A DNA stretch of 64,000 bases from Photobacterium indicum (GTDB lineage Bacteria > Pseudomonadota > Gammaproteobacteria > Enterobacterales > Vibrionaceae), in contig NZ_PYOC01000002.1 of the NCBI RefSeq assembly GCF_003026215.1, positions 248,001 through 312,000 on the forward strand, in the 5' to 3' direction. The translations under genes were made by a program, and so were the position numbers. The first letter of the stretch is position 1. Every line of letters begins with the position of its first letter. Of the stretch, positions 46,529-56,160 are shown piece after piece. The notes beneath the pieces were generated by a model. The model was not told where the DNA came from, made no database searches, and was given only the letters and a program-made list of their open reading frames with translations.

Positions 46529-47548
46529 TCAAGCAACACTACCGTTAATCGTACCGAGATTGTTGATGGCCACACTGTGCCCATTCTTCCTTATCGCTAT
46601 CCCAGCACGACCACCACCATGACCAACTGAACCATGGCTTACGTTACCATTAGCACCTGTTTGCCCTGTCCCACCATTACCGCCCCATGTTCCGCCGTTA
46701 CCACCATTGCCGCCGCGACCAGCATTCCTTCCACCAGTACGACCTGCTGAACCATTTTGTTTACCTTGCCCGTAACCTTGACCTCGTCCACCAGCACCTC
46801 CGGTTCCACCGTTTGTTGGTGATGTCGTTGGCCGCACTCTACTGACCCCGTAATAACCATTACCTGCGGTTCCTTGATGAAATGTCCCTCGGTAATAAGT
46901 TATGTTCCCAATTCTCTGACTTGTACTGTGAAATGCCGCATGTTGATTTGAATAAATTTTTTGCCCATTCCAATAAATACTGGTTAGAGAGCCGAAAATG
47001 TAATAGTGGTATCTCCCTTTACTGTATTGTTCTCCGTCCCTAATCGTTGTTGGGTATGAACCTCGACCACCAGCCCCACCATGGCCACCACCGCCGCCGC
47101 CACTACGAATGGCACCATGGTTGTTGATGATTACATTGTCAGAATTCGCAATAATCGCATCGCCACCATTCCTATTTTCACTCCCACCGTAACCTTGGAT
47201 TTCGCCGTAGTTATCGATAACAAGCGTGCCACTCATACCTGGTTCAATATTCAATAACGCGCGGGTTACACCGCCATTGATAATGGCGCGTTTCGGAACG
47301 TTCTGTCCCCAGAAAGCCCCAAAGCTAGCCTTGAGTCCGCCTGTGGTGATTGTTCTAACAATTTCATTTACAGCGCCATAAAAGTCAGTCAGGCTAATTG
47401 TTCCTGACGTTGGTATATGATCATTCTGTGGAATATCGGGAACACGGCCACCACCACGGTAATACTCAGTCAATGAATGCGGTGCATCCCCACCAAACTC
47501 ATCGACAATGTCCTGTATACTGATTGTTCCCGATGATTTGATTGTCAT
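46529..47548 (-). CDS. Glycine-rich phage tail adhesin
   Basis: 339 residues. The N-terminal 110 residues contain a repeated module, SSGTISIQDIVDEFGG and TSGTISLTDFYGAV. The C-terminal half is strongly Gly-rich (GGGGGGHGGAGGRG, NGGNGGTWGGNGG, TGQTGANG). Such spaced GGxGG runs recall the polyglycine-II sandwich of T4-like gp38 adhesins (for example phage S16), which hold variable host-binding loops. By this analogy it would sit at the tail tip and bind a surface receptor. Gene overlaps the next upstream gene by four bases. Confidence 0.65.
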   Translation of the reverse strand: MTIKSSGTISIQDIVDEFGGDAPHSLTEYYRGGGRVPDIPQNDHIPTSGTISLTDFYGAVNEIVRTITTGGLKASFGAFWGQNVPKRAIINGGVTRALLNIEPGMSGTLVIDNYGEIQGYGGSENRNGGDAIIANSDNVIINNHGAIRSGGGGGGHGGAGGRGSYPTTIRDGEQYSKGRYHYYIFGSLTSIYWNGQKIYSNQHAAFHSTSQRIGNITYYRGTFHQGTAGNGYYGVSRVRPTTSPTNGGTGGAGGRGQGYGQGKQNGSAGRTGGRNAGRGGNGGNGGTWGGNGGTGQTGANGNVSHGSVGHGGGRAGIAIRKNGHSVAINNLGTINGSVA

Positions 47549-47976
47549 AACGTTTTCTTAGCCGATACATTTTGTTCAGCACTCACATTCCCTGTTGAGT
47601 CAATCTGCCAAATGATGTTTTGGCCATATAAAATCTGCAGCTTTCCCCCCGTTTCTCTTAACGTAAAATCACCAAATTTTCCGTTTTTGTTTAACTCATC
47701 TTGAAGCCCAGGTACATCTTCAATCCCGCTTGGTAATAAGTCCGTAGAATCAAAAACCTTCGTTTCTGTCCCATCCGAACCACTGTTATAAATCTCAATA
47801 TGTTTTTTTGTCTTAACGGTTTTAAATGCTGTTCGTTTTAACCCAGCAACTAGGCCACCCATACCTGAATAATCCATTTTCCATAAACGAATGATGTGCC
47901 CACGAATGGTTTGCAAAACCTCTGTTGAGTAATCGCTACTCAAATCAGGCTTTGACAGATTATTTTGGTCTGACAT
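47545..47976 (-). CDS. Phage tail-tip-associated hypothetical protein
   Basis: 143 residues from the ATG at 47976 (MSDQNNLSKPDLSSDYSTEV), preceded by GGGGG; a longer frame from 48039 would overlap the tip protein. Centre basic (GLKRTAFKTVKTKKHIEI), C-terminus ends ENVSAKK-like before the adhesin gene. Probably a linker or cap between J-type tip and fibres; family not recognised. Confidence 0.55.
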   Translation of the reverse strand: MSDQNNLSKPDLSSDYSTEVLQTIRGHIIRLWKMDYSGMGGLVAGLKRTAFKTVKTKKHIEIYNSGSDGTETKVFDSTDLLPSGIEDVPGLQDELNKNGKFGDFTLRETGGKLQILYGQNIIWQIDSTGNVSAEQNVSAKKTL

Positions 47977-47978
47977 GA

Positions 47979-50900
47979 CTAATATCCCCCAAGTAAAATT
48001 GATACGGTTCCGTCGACACGTGCACTGTGCTCGTCCCACGCCATCACCCTAACGGTGGGAGTAGAACCACTGTCATCGATGACAACATTCGTTTTGGCAA
48101 TAGCAGGACTATTGCGCGGGGTGACGATGGCACTGACAATATCAAGCCATTTTTTGGTTGGATTAAAGGTAGTTCCATTGATATCTGATGCTTTTAATAC
48201 CAGGCGGCCTGATTCAGTTTTATCTTCGACTCTTATATCCACGTTCACCGACGTCACGACAATCAAATCATCATGGCCAACGCCTTCGGCCATCACACTG
48301 ACCCGCACATACCTGACATTCGAGACCTGAACTTCAATGGCACCAGTCGGAGCAACCTTCCAAGCTGTATTATCATGACTCCACTCAATCTTGATTTTTG
48401 CCGATACGCTACCGACACTGTGTGATTGAGCCAGTCTTACAGAAATAGTGGCGGAAGATAGAACCTTCCCTAAATCCTTCACACCTATCAATTGGGCATG
48501 TTCAGCACCTGGTTCAAAGTAAATGGGGAAAGTGGCATCGACCTGATCTTGTATCGTATTCCATTGACGGGATTTAAAATGCTGCTCCCATGTCTCACCC
48601 GTTGTTATCAGCATTAACAACTCACCATCAACATAAGCAGCATTAGAAAATGTTGCACCTTCGACAGCGTTATAATTCATGGCTATCGCATAATTCGCAG
48701 GAAGTGACGCCGTCACATCAATATTTCGAATATGACTGACATTGCCTGCGACATCCTCTGCCGACATGAACACCCTGAAGTCGCCACCAGACGTGAAGAT
48801 AACAACATCAGAGCGAGAATCAGCCCCTGCTTTACCGTAAAACATAGCCGTAGAGATATCGCTATTAACGGAACCGATACTAATCGTATAGCTCTTAATT
48901 GGCTGACTTGTTTTCGCATCCTCCCATGACAACGACAAGGCATTAACCTGCATCGATGATCTTGAAATTGTCACATCTGATGGCGGAGAGATATTCAAAT
49001 TAACAGAAGAGGCTCGTACGCTGGCTAATGAAGGGTTCCAATGACGAGCCCAGAATCTATTATTACCGGCAGGTAACCATTTACTCAGAAAAGTATTGCC
49101 CTTAACCTCAGTGATCACCTCTGCCGTTGCGAAAGTAGAGCCGAATCTCAATTCAGTTTTTACGTAATCAGGATCTTGGCAATCATCCCACGAGATCAAT
49201 ATTCCATTATTTGAAATACTCGCTTTCAGGCCGAAAACATCCGTTGCTGGGTAAATTTCATCATGAATGGTGAACGAAATTGAACTTGGCTCAGTGACCC
49301 GACCACCATTAAGGTGAGCTGAGACATTTGCCTCATACACCCCTTTGGGAGCGTCGAAGCTGATATCTTGATAATCGGTTTTTATTTCACTCCATATACC
49401 GCCGTCCCGCAGCCGGTATTTGAATATGTAATTCTCGGCATCAAGAAGTCTTAACCATGACGCTGAGGCTGTGGGCAACCTTACATTTTCACGCGTCCAT
49501 CGGCGCCCTTCGATCACATTCAGACCCACGACGGTTTCACTCACCGTGGTACCAAGGTCGACATTTATCGCTGAAAAGCCTGGATGATAGATATAGTTAC
49601 TATTTTCAGCATTGAAGTAGTCTTGAGAGTAATCAATAGCAGAGAATTTAAATCCTTCACTGCCCGATGCCTGAACATCGATAATTTTCACCTTGCGGCC
49701 TGGTGCAGCCACTTGATCATAAAACCATAGGTAATCACATGCCTGACTGTCACTTTCAAACGGCAGCAAAGTATTCGCTGATGCCGTGATACCCGACAGT
49801 AAAGAAACCTTATTACCATCAACAGCAGAAACAACATATGTCTCATATATTCCGTTCGGATACCGAATTCCAATAATTCCTGAATTGGCACTAATTGGCT
49901 CCGGCACATCACTATCGAGATAAACATTGAAATGATCACCTCCTTCAAGGAGTCTGCCAGAATGTGACCAGCTAACCATGTCATGACTCAGTAGAACGAC
50001 ATCGCCTTTCGAGGCAACAAGTCCTTCAACATCGGTCTCCCAATGGGTTCGGCGTTTGAAATGTTGCTGTGAGGCAGCAAGCAATGACGCTTCTTTCCCT
50101 GCCTGATCTTTATCGGTACATCCAATGAAATCCATTTCTACCGGATTATCTGGATTGTTAATCCCACCTACAGTGGCTCTCACACTGTCGGCATTCCAAT
50201 TATTGGCTGCATTCTTGAAATTGATAATAAATTCATCAGCCAATTTCCCTGAGATGAAGTCAATACTGAAGGTACCAGCTTTGATATTGGCAGGTCCGAA
50301 AACAGCCACAGGTGATAACTGATCATCATCCCAAATAACACCATACTTGCCCGTTTGCCATGTTGTTTGCCCACGACCACAACGCGTAATGATCTCTGCA
50401 ACACTCTTTACTGACTGGCTAGAGTTTATGACAGCATTACATTCGAGATTCTTTCTATCACACCATAATGCAAATGCTTTGATTGATTCCAAGTCTATCC
50501 GTTCGTCAGATAAACCTGCGCCATACAAACGTCGACCATTCGCATCTCGTTTACCCCTGAACCACCACAAAAGCCACCATGCAGGATTAGACGAGAATTG
50601 AATCACCCAAGCAGTTCCTGTCCATGTTGGAATAGCTGAGTGACAGATAGCATTAAACTGATCTAAGCGACCAGAAAACTGACCACTCGCTTTAGCGGTT
50701 ATACCAATACGCTTTTGCCCTGTGTAATCAGCATCATCTTTCTGGAAGGCCTTTAAGCTAACCCAAGATAATTTCCTCGTTTTCTTTGTAGTTTCTATGT
50801 CACCAGTCGTTTTTCTTACCTTGACGAGAAAACTGCCATTAGCTTTGAGTGCTATTTTATGGGTTGTTCTAGATGAACTAATTTTGTCACCATATAACGT

Positions 50901-51860
50901 CAACAATAGGCTGTTATCTAAAACGTTCGACCCCGATGAGACATTGTAAATTTCAACTTCAACAATGATTGTTTGAGAGGTCACCTTCCCCATATCATCA
51001 AGATCGAAGGCGATAACCTGAAAATCAAGCTCAAGGGATTGCGTATTGTCTTTGGTTGAGCGTGTTACCCACCCATCCGATTTTTTAATCTCGACACCTT
51101 GAATAGTGTCTATATTGCCGAATTTTGGGGATAGCTTCCCGTCATGGCCTGACTCCTCCATCGTAATATCATTAAAATTACTAATTTCAGCATTGCCGAT
51201 CCTGACATCCGTGACAGTAAGATTGTCCTGAACACCAAAGTGAAAGGCTTGATAAAGAAATTGGGCGTTACCCGAAAAGTCAGTATAAAAATTAGTGGCC
51301 GCGTCTGGGTAAACACGCATCTTGCCAATAATAACCATCATGGGTTCAAACAGTCGTATATTGTTATTGGTACCTGAAATGACATACCTTTCTTTTTCGG
51401 CAATTTCAGGTGTTTTTCCCGCACTGGGTGGCGGGAACATGGAGTTAACCAACATAGTGCCGGCAATAGTCACTGTTGCACTGACGATTGCACCAAATGC
51501 ACCTGCTGCGGATGTTCCCCACCCAGCACTTGTCGCCCATGCTGTAGCTGCACCGCCTGTATATATCGACAGTGCCACGATAGCAATGGCCGCAAGGATG
51601 CGACCTGATTTACCCTGCACGGCAGCTCTGACATTGATGATGTCATGATGCTTAAGCCTATAACTCTGCCAATTATCAGCCAGACGATCTTCATTGACAT
51701 ACACAATGACAGGATGATCATTCATGATCACGACACCAGCTCTTAATAAGTACGACGCCAGCGTTTCACCTTCAATGAAATTCAAATTAAATCGAAGGCT
51801 ACCCTCCGTAATGAGAGGATTAGGGTAATGCGTCAATCGCGCTTGTTTTAAATCCGCCAT
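47979..51860 (-). CDS. J-type tail tip / host-specificity protein
   Basis: 1293 residues, similar in plan to lambda gpJ (1132). The first 100 residues contain a ubiquitin-like stretch (GETLASYLLRAGVVIMNDHP, VIVYVNEDRLADNW) and a hydrophobic Gly/Ala-rich segment (SIYTGGAATAWATSAGWGTS, GTMLVNSMFPPPSAG), which in lambda belong to the separate tail-assembly protein gpI; here they appear fused. The body has tail-tip hub segments and several fibronectin-III-like repeats (SNNGILISWDDCQDP, VNALSLSWEDAKT). Overlaps the K-like gene by 13 bases. Confidence 0.85.
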   Translation of the reverse strand: MADLKQARLTHYPNPLITEGSLRFNLNFIEGETLASYLLRAGVVIMNDHPVIVYVNEDRLADNWQSYRLKHHDIINVRAAVQGKSGRILAAIAIVALSIYTGGAATAWATSAGWGTSAAGAFGAIVSATVTIAGTMLVNSMFPPPSAGKTPEIAEKERYVISGTNNNIRLFEPMMVIIGKMRVYPDAATNFYTDFSGNAQFLYQAFHFGVQDNLTVTDVRIGNAEISNFNDITMEESGHDGKLSPKFGNIDTIQGVEIKKSDGWVTRSTKDNTQSLELDFQVIAFDLDDMGKVTSQTIIVEVEIYNVSSGSNVLDNSLLLTLYGDKISSSRTTHKIALKANGSFLVKVRKTTGDIETTKKTRKLSWVSLKAFQKDDADYTGQKRIGITAKASGQFSGRLDQFNAICHSAIPTWTGTAWVIQFSSNPAWWLLWWFRGKRDANGRRLYGAGLSDERIDLESIKAFALWCDRKNLECNAVINSSQSVKSVAEIITRCGRGQTTWQTGKYGVIWDDDQLSPVAVFGPANIKAGTFSIDFISGKLADEFIINFKNAANNWNADSVRATVGGINNPDNPVEMDFIGCTDKDQAGKEASLLAASQQHFKRRTHWETDVEGLVASKGDVVLLSHDMVSWSHSGRLLEGGDHFNVYLDSDVPEPISANSGIIGIRYPNGIYETYVVSAVDGNKVSLLSGITASANTLLPFESDSQACDYLWFYDQVAAPGRKVKIIDVQASGSEGFKFSAIDYSQDYFNAENSNYIYHPGFSAINVDLGTTVSETVVGLNVIEGRRWTRENVRLPTASASWLRLLDAENYIFKYRLRDGGIWSEIKTDYQDISFDAPKGVYEANVSAHLNGGRVTEPSSISFTIHDEIYPATDVFGLKASISNNGILISWDDCQDPDYVKTELRFGSTFATAEVITEVKGNTFLSKWLPAGNNRFWARHWNPSLASVRASSVNLNISPPSDVTISRSSMQVNALSLSWEDAKTSQPIKSYTISIGSVNSDISTAMFYGKAGADSRSDVVIFTSGGDFRVFMSAEDVAGNVSHIRNIDVTASLPANYAIAMNYNAVEGATFSNAAYVDGELLMLITTGETWEQHFKSRQWNTIQDQVDATFPIYFEPGAEHAQLIGVKDLGKVLSSATISVRLAQSHSVGSVSAKIKIEWSHDNTAWKVAPTGAIEVQVSNVRYVRVSVMAEGVGHDDLIVVTSVNVDIRVEDKTESGRLVLKASDINGTTFNPTKKWLDIVSAIVTPRNSPAIAKTNVVIDDSGSTPTVRVMAWDEHSARVDGTVSILLGGY

Positions 51861-52240
51861 TGATAAAAGCCCTCAATCCCGCCACCAGCATCAATACGCA
51901 TCCGACTCATTCTCTCCATCACCACCCCCATTCCAGCCAAGTTGTGCAAACACTGCCATTGCCCGTTCACGAACGTCGCCACACCAATATGAGACGGTTC
52001 ACCACGGTCAAATAACACAACGGGATGCCCCTCAACAGGTTCATCGATACGGATTGCGTAATCGTATTTCATCAACTCGATAGTTTGGGCCTGTTCACCA
52101 TTTTTGATAGGTCTAAGCACATGCTCTGGTGAAGTGATGAATAAATTAAACTCATTGTTCGCCACCTCGACAGCAAGATCCAAGCAGTCATAGGTGAGTG
52201 GGTCGAAAACACGTCCGATATATTTTTCAGTCCAGTGCAT
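51848..52240 (-). CDS. NlpC/P60-type tail assembly peptidase (gpK-like)
   Basis: 130 residues. PLTYDCLDLAVEVANNEF has the catalytic Cys in the YDCxxL context of NlpC/P60, and GEPSHIGVATFVNGQW provides the His. In lambda this position is gpK. Such proteins cut peptidoglycan locally during tail-tip function. Start overlaps the end of the DUF1833 gene by one base. Confidence 0.82.
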   Translation of the reverse strand: MHWTEKYIGRVFDPLTYDCLDLAVEVANNEFNLFITSPEHVLRPIKNGEQAQTIELMKYDYAIRIDEPVEGHPVVLFDRGEPSHIGVATFVNGQWQCLHNLAGMGVVMERMSRMRIDAGGGIEGFYQWRI

Positions 52241-52716
52241 TAGAATAATCCTGGTGAACGTTCGGGAGTGAAGCGCATCGTCACCGCAGGTTTGTTAAGC
52301 ATGTCCTCGTAGCCCAGGGTGGCCGATATTTTCATTTGGTCGATGGTGACATCCAACACGTCTAGCTCAATGCCCCACTCAACATGCGATGGGTTTGACC
52401 TCAGCACTTGCATGATCACGCATGTTCCTCCTTCGAACCCACGTGTTCCATCGAGCTCATCGGTTAATACTCGTCCCACGTTATCAACGATCAATTTAGC
52501 CTGTGGCAGTTTACCTTCCCCCTCATCAGGCAAGGTCACTTCGATAGGAATAGCCGTATATTGATAGCCTGCATGCGTAATATCCTGCGTATCAGCGACA
52601 ATACGGGCTGGCTCTGAAAAGCTTTGATGATGAATTTCGACCAATATTAAAAATGGCTCATCAGCAGAGGTGGCATTGAGATTGACTCGGGCATTCTTCG
52701 TATAGTTACGAGGCAT
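52240..52716 (-). CDS. DUF1833-type minor tail protein (gpL position)
   Basis: 158 residues. ADEPFLILVEIHHQSFSEPA, VADTQDITHAGYQYTAIPIE and LPQAKLIVDNVGR match the plan of DUF1833 phage proteins, which take the place of lambda gpL at the tail tip. Between the M-like and K-like genes in the usual order. Confidence 0.78.
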   Translation of the reverse strand: MPRNYTKNARVNLNATSADEPFLILVEIHHQSFSEPARIVADTQDITHAGYQYTAIPIEVTLPDEGEGKLPQAKLIVDNVGRVLTDELDGTRGFEGGTCVIMQVLRSNPSHVEWGIELDVLDVTIDQMKISATLGYEDMLNKPAVTMRFTPERSPGLF

Positions 52717-53076
52717 TTAGATACCTCCTATCGATTCGATTTCAACGTTGGATTCCCATAAATGACGGGAAACCATCGTCCAGGACAGTGATGGATTTTT
52801 AAACCTTACCGTCACTGTCGCTCCACCGCGTAATGGGTCCTGGTAGGTAAACCATGCCGAACCTTTGATGACATGGATATACCACCGATCGAACTCGTCC
52901 TTATCTGAAAAGGACTGAGCAACAATTTTTGCTTTTCTAACCACAACCGGTATTGAGTATTTAGGGCGCTGTTTCGCAATACCGCCATCCATATTCGTAC
53001 GATCTATACCAAGATCGACCTCTTCGTCATAGCCCATTACGAGCCTAATATTTGAGGGGAAAATGGGAAGCGTCAT
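52717..53076 (-). CDS. Minor tail protein, gpM position
   Basis: 119 residues. LPIFPSNIRLVMGYDEEVDL, SFSDKDEFDRWYIHVIKGSA and WFTYQDPLRGG are typical of short tail-tip proteins that follow the tape measure gene. The start overlaps the tape-measure stop by four bases. Exact Pfam family not recalled. Confidence 0.65.
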   Translation of the reverse strand: MTLPIFPSNIRLVMGYDEEVDLGIDRTNMDGGIAKQRPKYSIPVVVRKAKIVAQSFSDKDEFDRWYIHVIKGSAWFTYQDPLRGGATVTVRFKNPSLSWTMVSRHLWESNVEIESIGGI

Positions 53077-55466
53077 GATCTAACTCCTGCAATTGCAGAT
53101 CTTAACGGTCCACCACGCTGAACATCATCAAGCAATACATTGACCACCCATTTCTTCATCTGGCTATCATAGGCAGGCTGTGATTGCTTAGCCGTCATTT
53201 CTCGACCTGACTTATTGATAACGTTGACTTGAACGCTCATGGCCGATTCACCACTACCAGATTGGCGAACACCCAGCCGGCCTTGTGCGTCGCGGGTTAA
53301 CGGCATGACTGCCTCGGGACCCGCTTCCCCCATCAACCCCATGCCACCTTTGGCCATCGGAAATAGTGTGGGACGGGTTACCACACCTCCATTCGCAAAT
53401 TTCTTAACCCCATTTTCATATACACCACCTTTGGCATTAGGAAAAAGACCGGCAGCATAATCAGCAAGAGGACCCGTGATATTTTTCTGAATAGCAATAC
53501 GAATTAAGTCTTTGACGATGCTATTTGCCAGGCTTTTAAAATCAGCTTTACCCGTTACGACAAAATCTGTGAGTGCATCGGTAGCACCAGACATGGCGTT
53601 TTGAATGGCTGTTCGCGCTTTCGTACTGGCTTTCTCAGCACTTAGTGCAAAATCAGCAAATCCAGTTTTATAACCAACAAACATCTTCGTCTGATCTATT
53701 TTTAAGTTTGCTAGTTCTGTTTGCGTTTTATTTTGTTCATTTTTTGCATTCGCTAATAACTCGTTAAGTTTTAACTCCAGCCCAATAGTGCTGTCTCCAT
53801 GCGCTCTTCTGGCATCAATTTCAGCATTTAATTCTTTTTCTAATTTTTTGTTATATATGCCAGTTACATCAAGACGATCTGCTAATGCTCTTTTTTGAGC
53901 ATTAATAAAATAAGCCTCTGAACGGGTACCTTTAGATTGAAGAGACGTTTGATTAGATATGAAATCATTCAAATCACTAATTGATTTGTTATATGTTATC
54001 TTTGCTGCACTTCGGGCACGTTGAATACCCTCGATACTTTTCTTGTATGCCTTTTCAATCGCTTCGGTCCGGAGTTTATCCGGCTTATCATCCAACGTTT
54101 TATTAAGGATGGTAATCTGTTCGCTAAGGTCTTTTGCCTTGGCTTTTAGGTTGGCAATTGATTCAGCCTGTCCATCAAACGGCTTCATCTCTTTAATCAG
54201 TTTCAGGTTTCCTTCAGTCACTTTAAGCTCACTCTGAAGCTCAAGTAATGCATTAGATGGTCGGCCAAGGTTCTTTAAACCATCCCATAGGTTGGTGAAC
54301 ACAGTCCCTACACTACTGGCCGCACGTTCAAGAAAACCCAAATCTTCTACCGCCTTTTTTGAAGCGTTACTGATTTCCTCGGTATACGCTTTTTGAGCCA
54401 ATGACGCAGCAGCAGCGTTGTCACCCATCGATGTAAAGGTGACGAGTTGTTTGTAGGTGGTCTTATCAAGAAAATTGAACTGCTTATTTAATGCCAGAGC
54501 CGCTTTTAATGGTTTATCAGACAGAGAAGAAATGCCCTTGGCGTACTCATCCAGCGTCGATATTCCCGCTTTCTGGGCCTTAATCCCCATCGCTATCACT
54601 TCACCAGTAACAGCCGATGCCTTTACATTCGCCTTCTCAAACACTGTAATGGCTTGTGCAGCTGCTCCTCGTGTTACACCTGCAAACTCACTCGCTGCGA
54701 GTGTTGCGTCTATCATTCCTTCCTTTGTATAACCCAGGGCTTCACCTGTTTTGTACATCTGTACTGTGGCTTCATGTAATTCACTCTGACCTTGATAAAA
54801 CGCATAAAACAAACCACCAGCAATAGCGGCAGTAACCGTTATAGGATTAATCATTGCGCCAATAGCTTTTGTCACCCCTCGGATAGCGGGTTTAATGCCC
54901 CCGAACATATCTTTGATCTGTCCACCTTGCTGGAAGAGCACTTGCAACGGTCTTTGGCCACCCTGAAGCGACACAAAAATATCCGTAAATTGTGCTGGCA
55001 GCCCCTGCATAGCAAATCTCATTTGCTTAGCTGATCGACCGGCTTTTACTTGAGATTCTGATAGACCGTTAAAGCCAACAGCGTTTGTCTTAATCTGGTT
55101 ATTGGTATGTAACAGAGTATTGGCAAGCTTGCGATTGGCTTTCTCTGTTCTATAAATCTGATTGGTGATGCCGTCATACTTACCCTGGAGATCTTCAGGT
55201 AAGACAGAGATACCTTTAAGGATCTCTTTTGTACGTTGGTACTGTGATGACAATTTTGGCGTATCGAGGGTTAATGCTTTATTGAGGTTAGCGGTGCCTA
55301 AACCTTTCAAGCGACGTTCGAGCTTTTTAACCTGCTCTCCAGTTAAATTCACTTCACGCTGAGCAGTTTGCCCAAATTCTTTAAATTCAGACTTTATATT
55401 CTCTAGCGTTTTATCAAGGCTAGATGCATCGCCAGTAATGGGGATATTTAAAGAATCAGACATCAT
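53073..55466 (-). CDS. Tail tape measure protein
   Basis: 797 residues (start at 55466 or 55463). Long helical protein with coiled-coil parts at both ends, the lambda-family segment QMRFAMQGLPAQFTDIFVSL, GQRPLQVLFQQGGQIKDMFG, membrane-like helices (about 205-225), and the typical C-terminal signature GGVVTRPTLFPMAKGG, MGLMGEAGPEAVMPLTR. Its length sets tail length; about 800 residues suggests a tail near 120 nm by the usual 1.5 angstrom-per-residue rule (inference). Confidence 0.92.
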   Translation of the reverse strand: MMSDSLNIPITGDASSLDKTLENIKSEFKEFGQTAQREVNLTGEQVKKLERRLKGLGTANLNKALTLDTPKLSSQYQRTKEILKGISVLPEDLQGKYDGITNQIYRTEKANRKLANTLLHTNNQIKTNAVGFNGLSESQVKAGRSAKQMRFAMQGLPAQFTDIFVSLQGGQRPLQVLFQQGGQIKDMFGGIKPAIRGVTKAIGAMINPITVTAAIAGGLFYAFYQGQSELHEATVQMYKTGEALGYTKEGMIDATLAASEFAGVTRGAAAQAITVFEKANVKASAVTGEVIAMGIKAQKAGISTLDEYAKGISSLSDKPLKAALALNKQFNFLDKTTYKQLVTFTSMGDNAAAASLAQKAYTEEISNASKKAVEDLGFLERAASSVGTVFTNLWDGLKNLGRPSNALLELQSELKVTEGNLKLIKEMKPFDGQAESIANLKAKAKDLSEQITILNKTLDDKPDKLRTEAIEKAYKKSIEGIQRARSAAKITYNKSISDLNDFISNQTSLQSKGTRSEAYFINAQKRALADRLDVTGIYNKKLEKELNAEIDARRAHGDSTIGLELKLNELLANAKNEQNKTQTELANLKIDQTKMFVGYKTGFADFALSAEKASTKARTAIQNAMSGATDALTDFVVTGKADFKSLANSIVKDLIRIAIQKNITGPLADYAAGLFPNAKGGVYENGVKKFANGGVVTRPTLFPMAKGGMGLMGEAGPEAVMPLTRDAQGRLGVRQSGSGESAMSVQVNVINKSGREMTAKQSQPAYDSQMKKWVVNVLLDDVQRGGPLRSAIAGVRS

Positions 55467-55759
55467 TAATCCTCGTTAATATTTTCCAATGCGCTCTTTT
55501 CAATCACTTGCAGGCTAGAGAAAACATCCCGTTTAACCTCTATGCCCCAGTCCTCGATATCCATCCATGAAAAAATGACGTTGTAATCAAGTCCGATAAC
55601 CCCATTTTGTCCACATCGCCATTGCGTCGACATTCGGCTGAATAGTTGAACAGCAGGCCAATTTTCAGGCCATACCTCTTTGTCACCATCATCTTGCTCA
55701 AAATCATCCAATGACATACCCAGCATTTTTAAAGCTGCATCAATATTCTTCCCTACCAA
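55466..55759 (-). CDS. Tail assembly chaperone GT extension (DUF1799-like)
   Basis: 97 codons counted from a TTG, with Trp-rich DUF1799-like sequence (WPENWPAVQLFSRMSTQW, MDIEDWGIEVKRDV). It probably is not started on its own: its frame is the -1 frame relative to the preceding chaperone gene and stays open up to the slippery site at 55780-55786, so it is expected as the T part of a G-T fusion as in lambda. Confidence 0.75.
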   Translation of the reverse strand: MVGKNIDAALKMLGMSLDDFEQDDGDKEVWPENWPAVQLFSRMSTQWRCGQNGVIGLDYNVIFSWMDIEDWGIEVKRDVFSSLQVIEKSALENINED

Positions 55760-55776
55760 TACAGATGCAGCCTTTG

Positions 55777-56151
55777 TTAGTTTCCCAATCGGCGCTCAAG
55801 CAACGTACTGCGATGCTCATCAACAATCGCAGTGAATGCATCAGGATACTCATCACACAACTTAACGATATTCGCTTTAGTGAATTCAGCATCGATGTCC
55901 CATCCCACTAAAATTTGTTGCAAGACTTTGGCGTATTGATCAAATGTTTTCTTAACAACAGCTTCATTGGTTTCAGCCAACGAGGTTGTTTTCGTGTCAT
56001 TATCCCCCCAGCCATCTGATAGTTTTGCATACTCCAGGCTAGTGAAATATTTGAACGTGAGTGGCAATTCTTGGCTTGAACCGCCAGCATCAATCAGCTC
56101 AACCTTCCCCTCAAATGAATCGGGTGTTTTACCTAGCACTAATAAAGACAT
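55777..56151 (-). CDS. Tail assembly chaperone (gpG-like)
   Basis: 124 residues. ELIDAGGSSQELPLTFKYFT and YPDAFTAIVDEHRSTLLERR fit small phage tail assembly chaperones located between tail tube and tape measure genes. The last codons contain GGGAAAC followed at once by the TAA stop, which allows -1 frameshifting into the T frame. Confidence 0.8.
   Translation of the reverse strand: MSLLVLGKTPDSFEGKVELIDAGGSSQELPLTFKYFTSLEYAKLSDGWGDNDTKTTSLAETNEAVVKKTFDQYAKVLQQILVGWDIDAEFTKANIVKLCDEYPDAFTAIVDEHRSTLLERRLGN
55780..55786 (-). promoter_or_regulatory. -1 programmed frameshift slippery heptamer GGGAAAC
   Basis: On the minus strand G-GGA-AAC is the X-XXY-YYZ slippery form and directly precedes the zero-frame stop TAA (55779-55777). 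Shifting -1 reads LTKAASVLVGKNIDAALKML into the DUF1799-like frame. Lambda uses GGGAAAG at the same place between G and T. Confidence 0.85.
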
Positions 56152-56160
56152 CTCTTTCTC

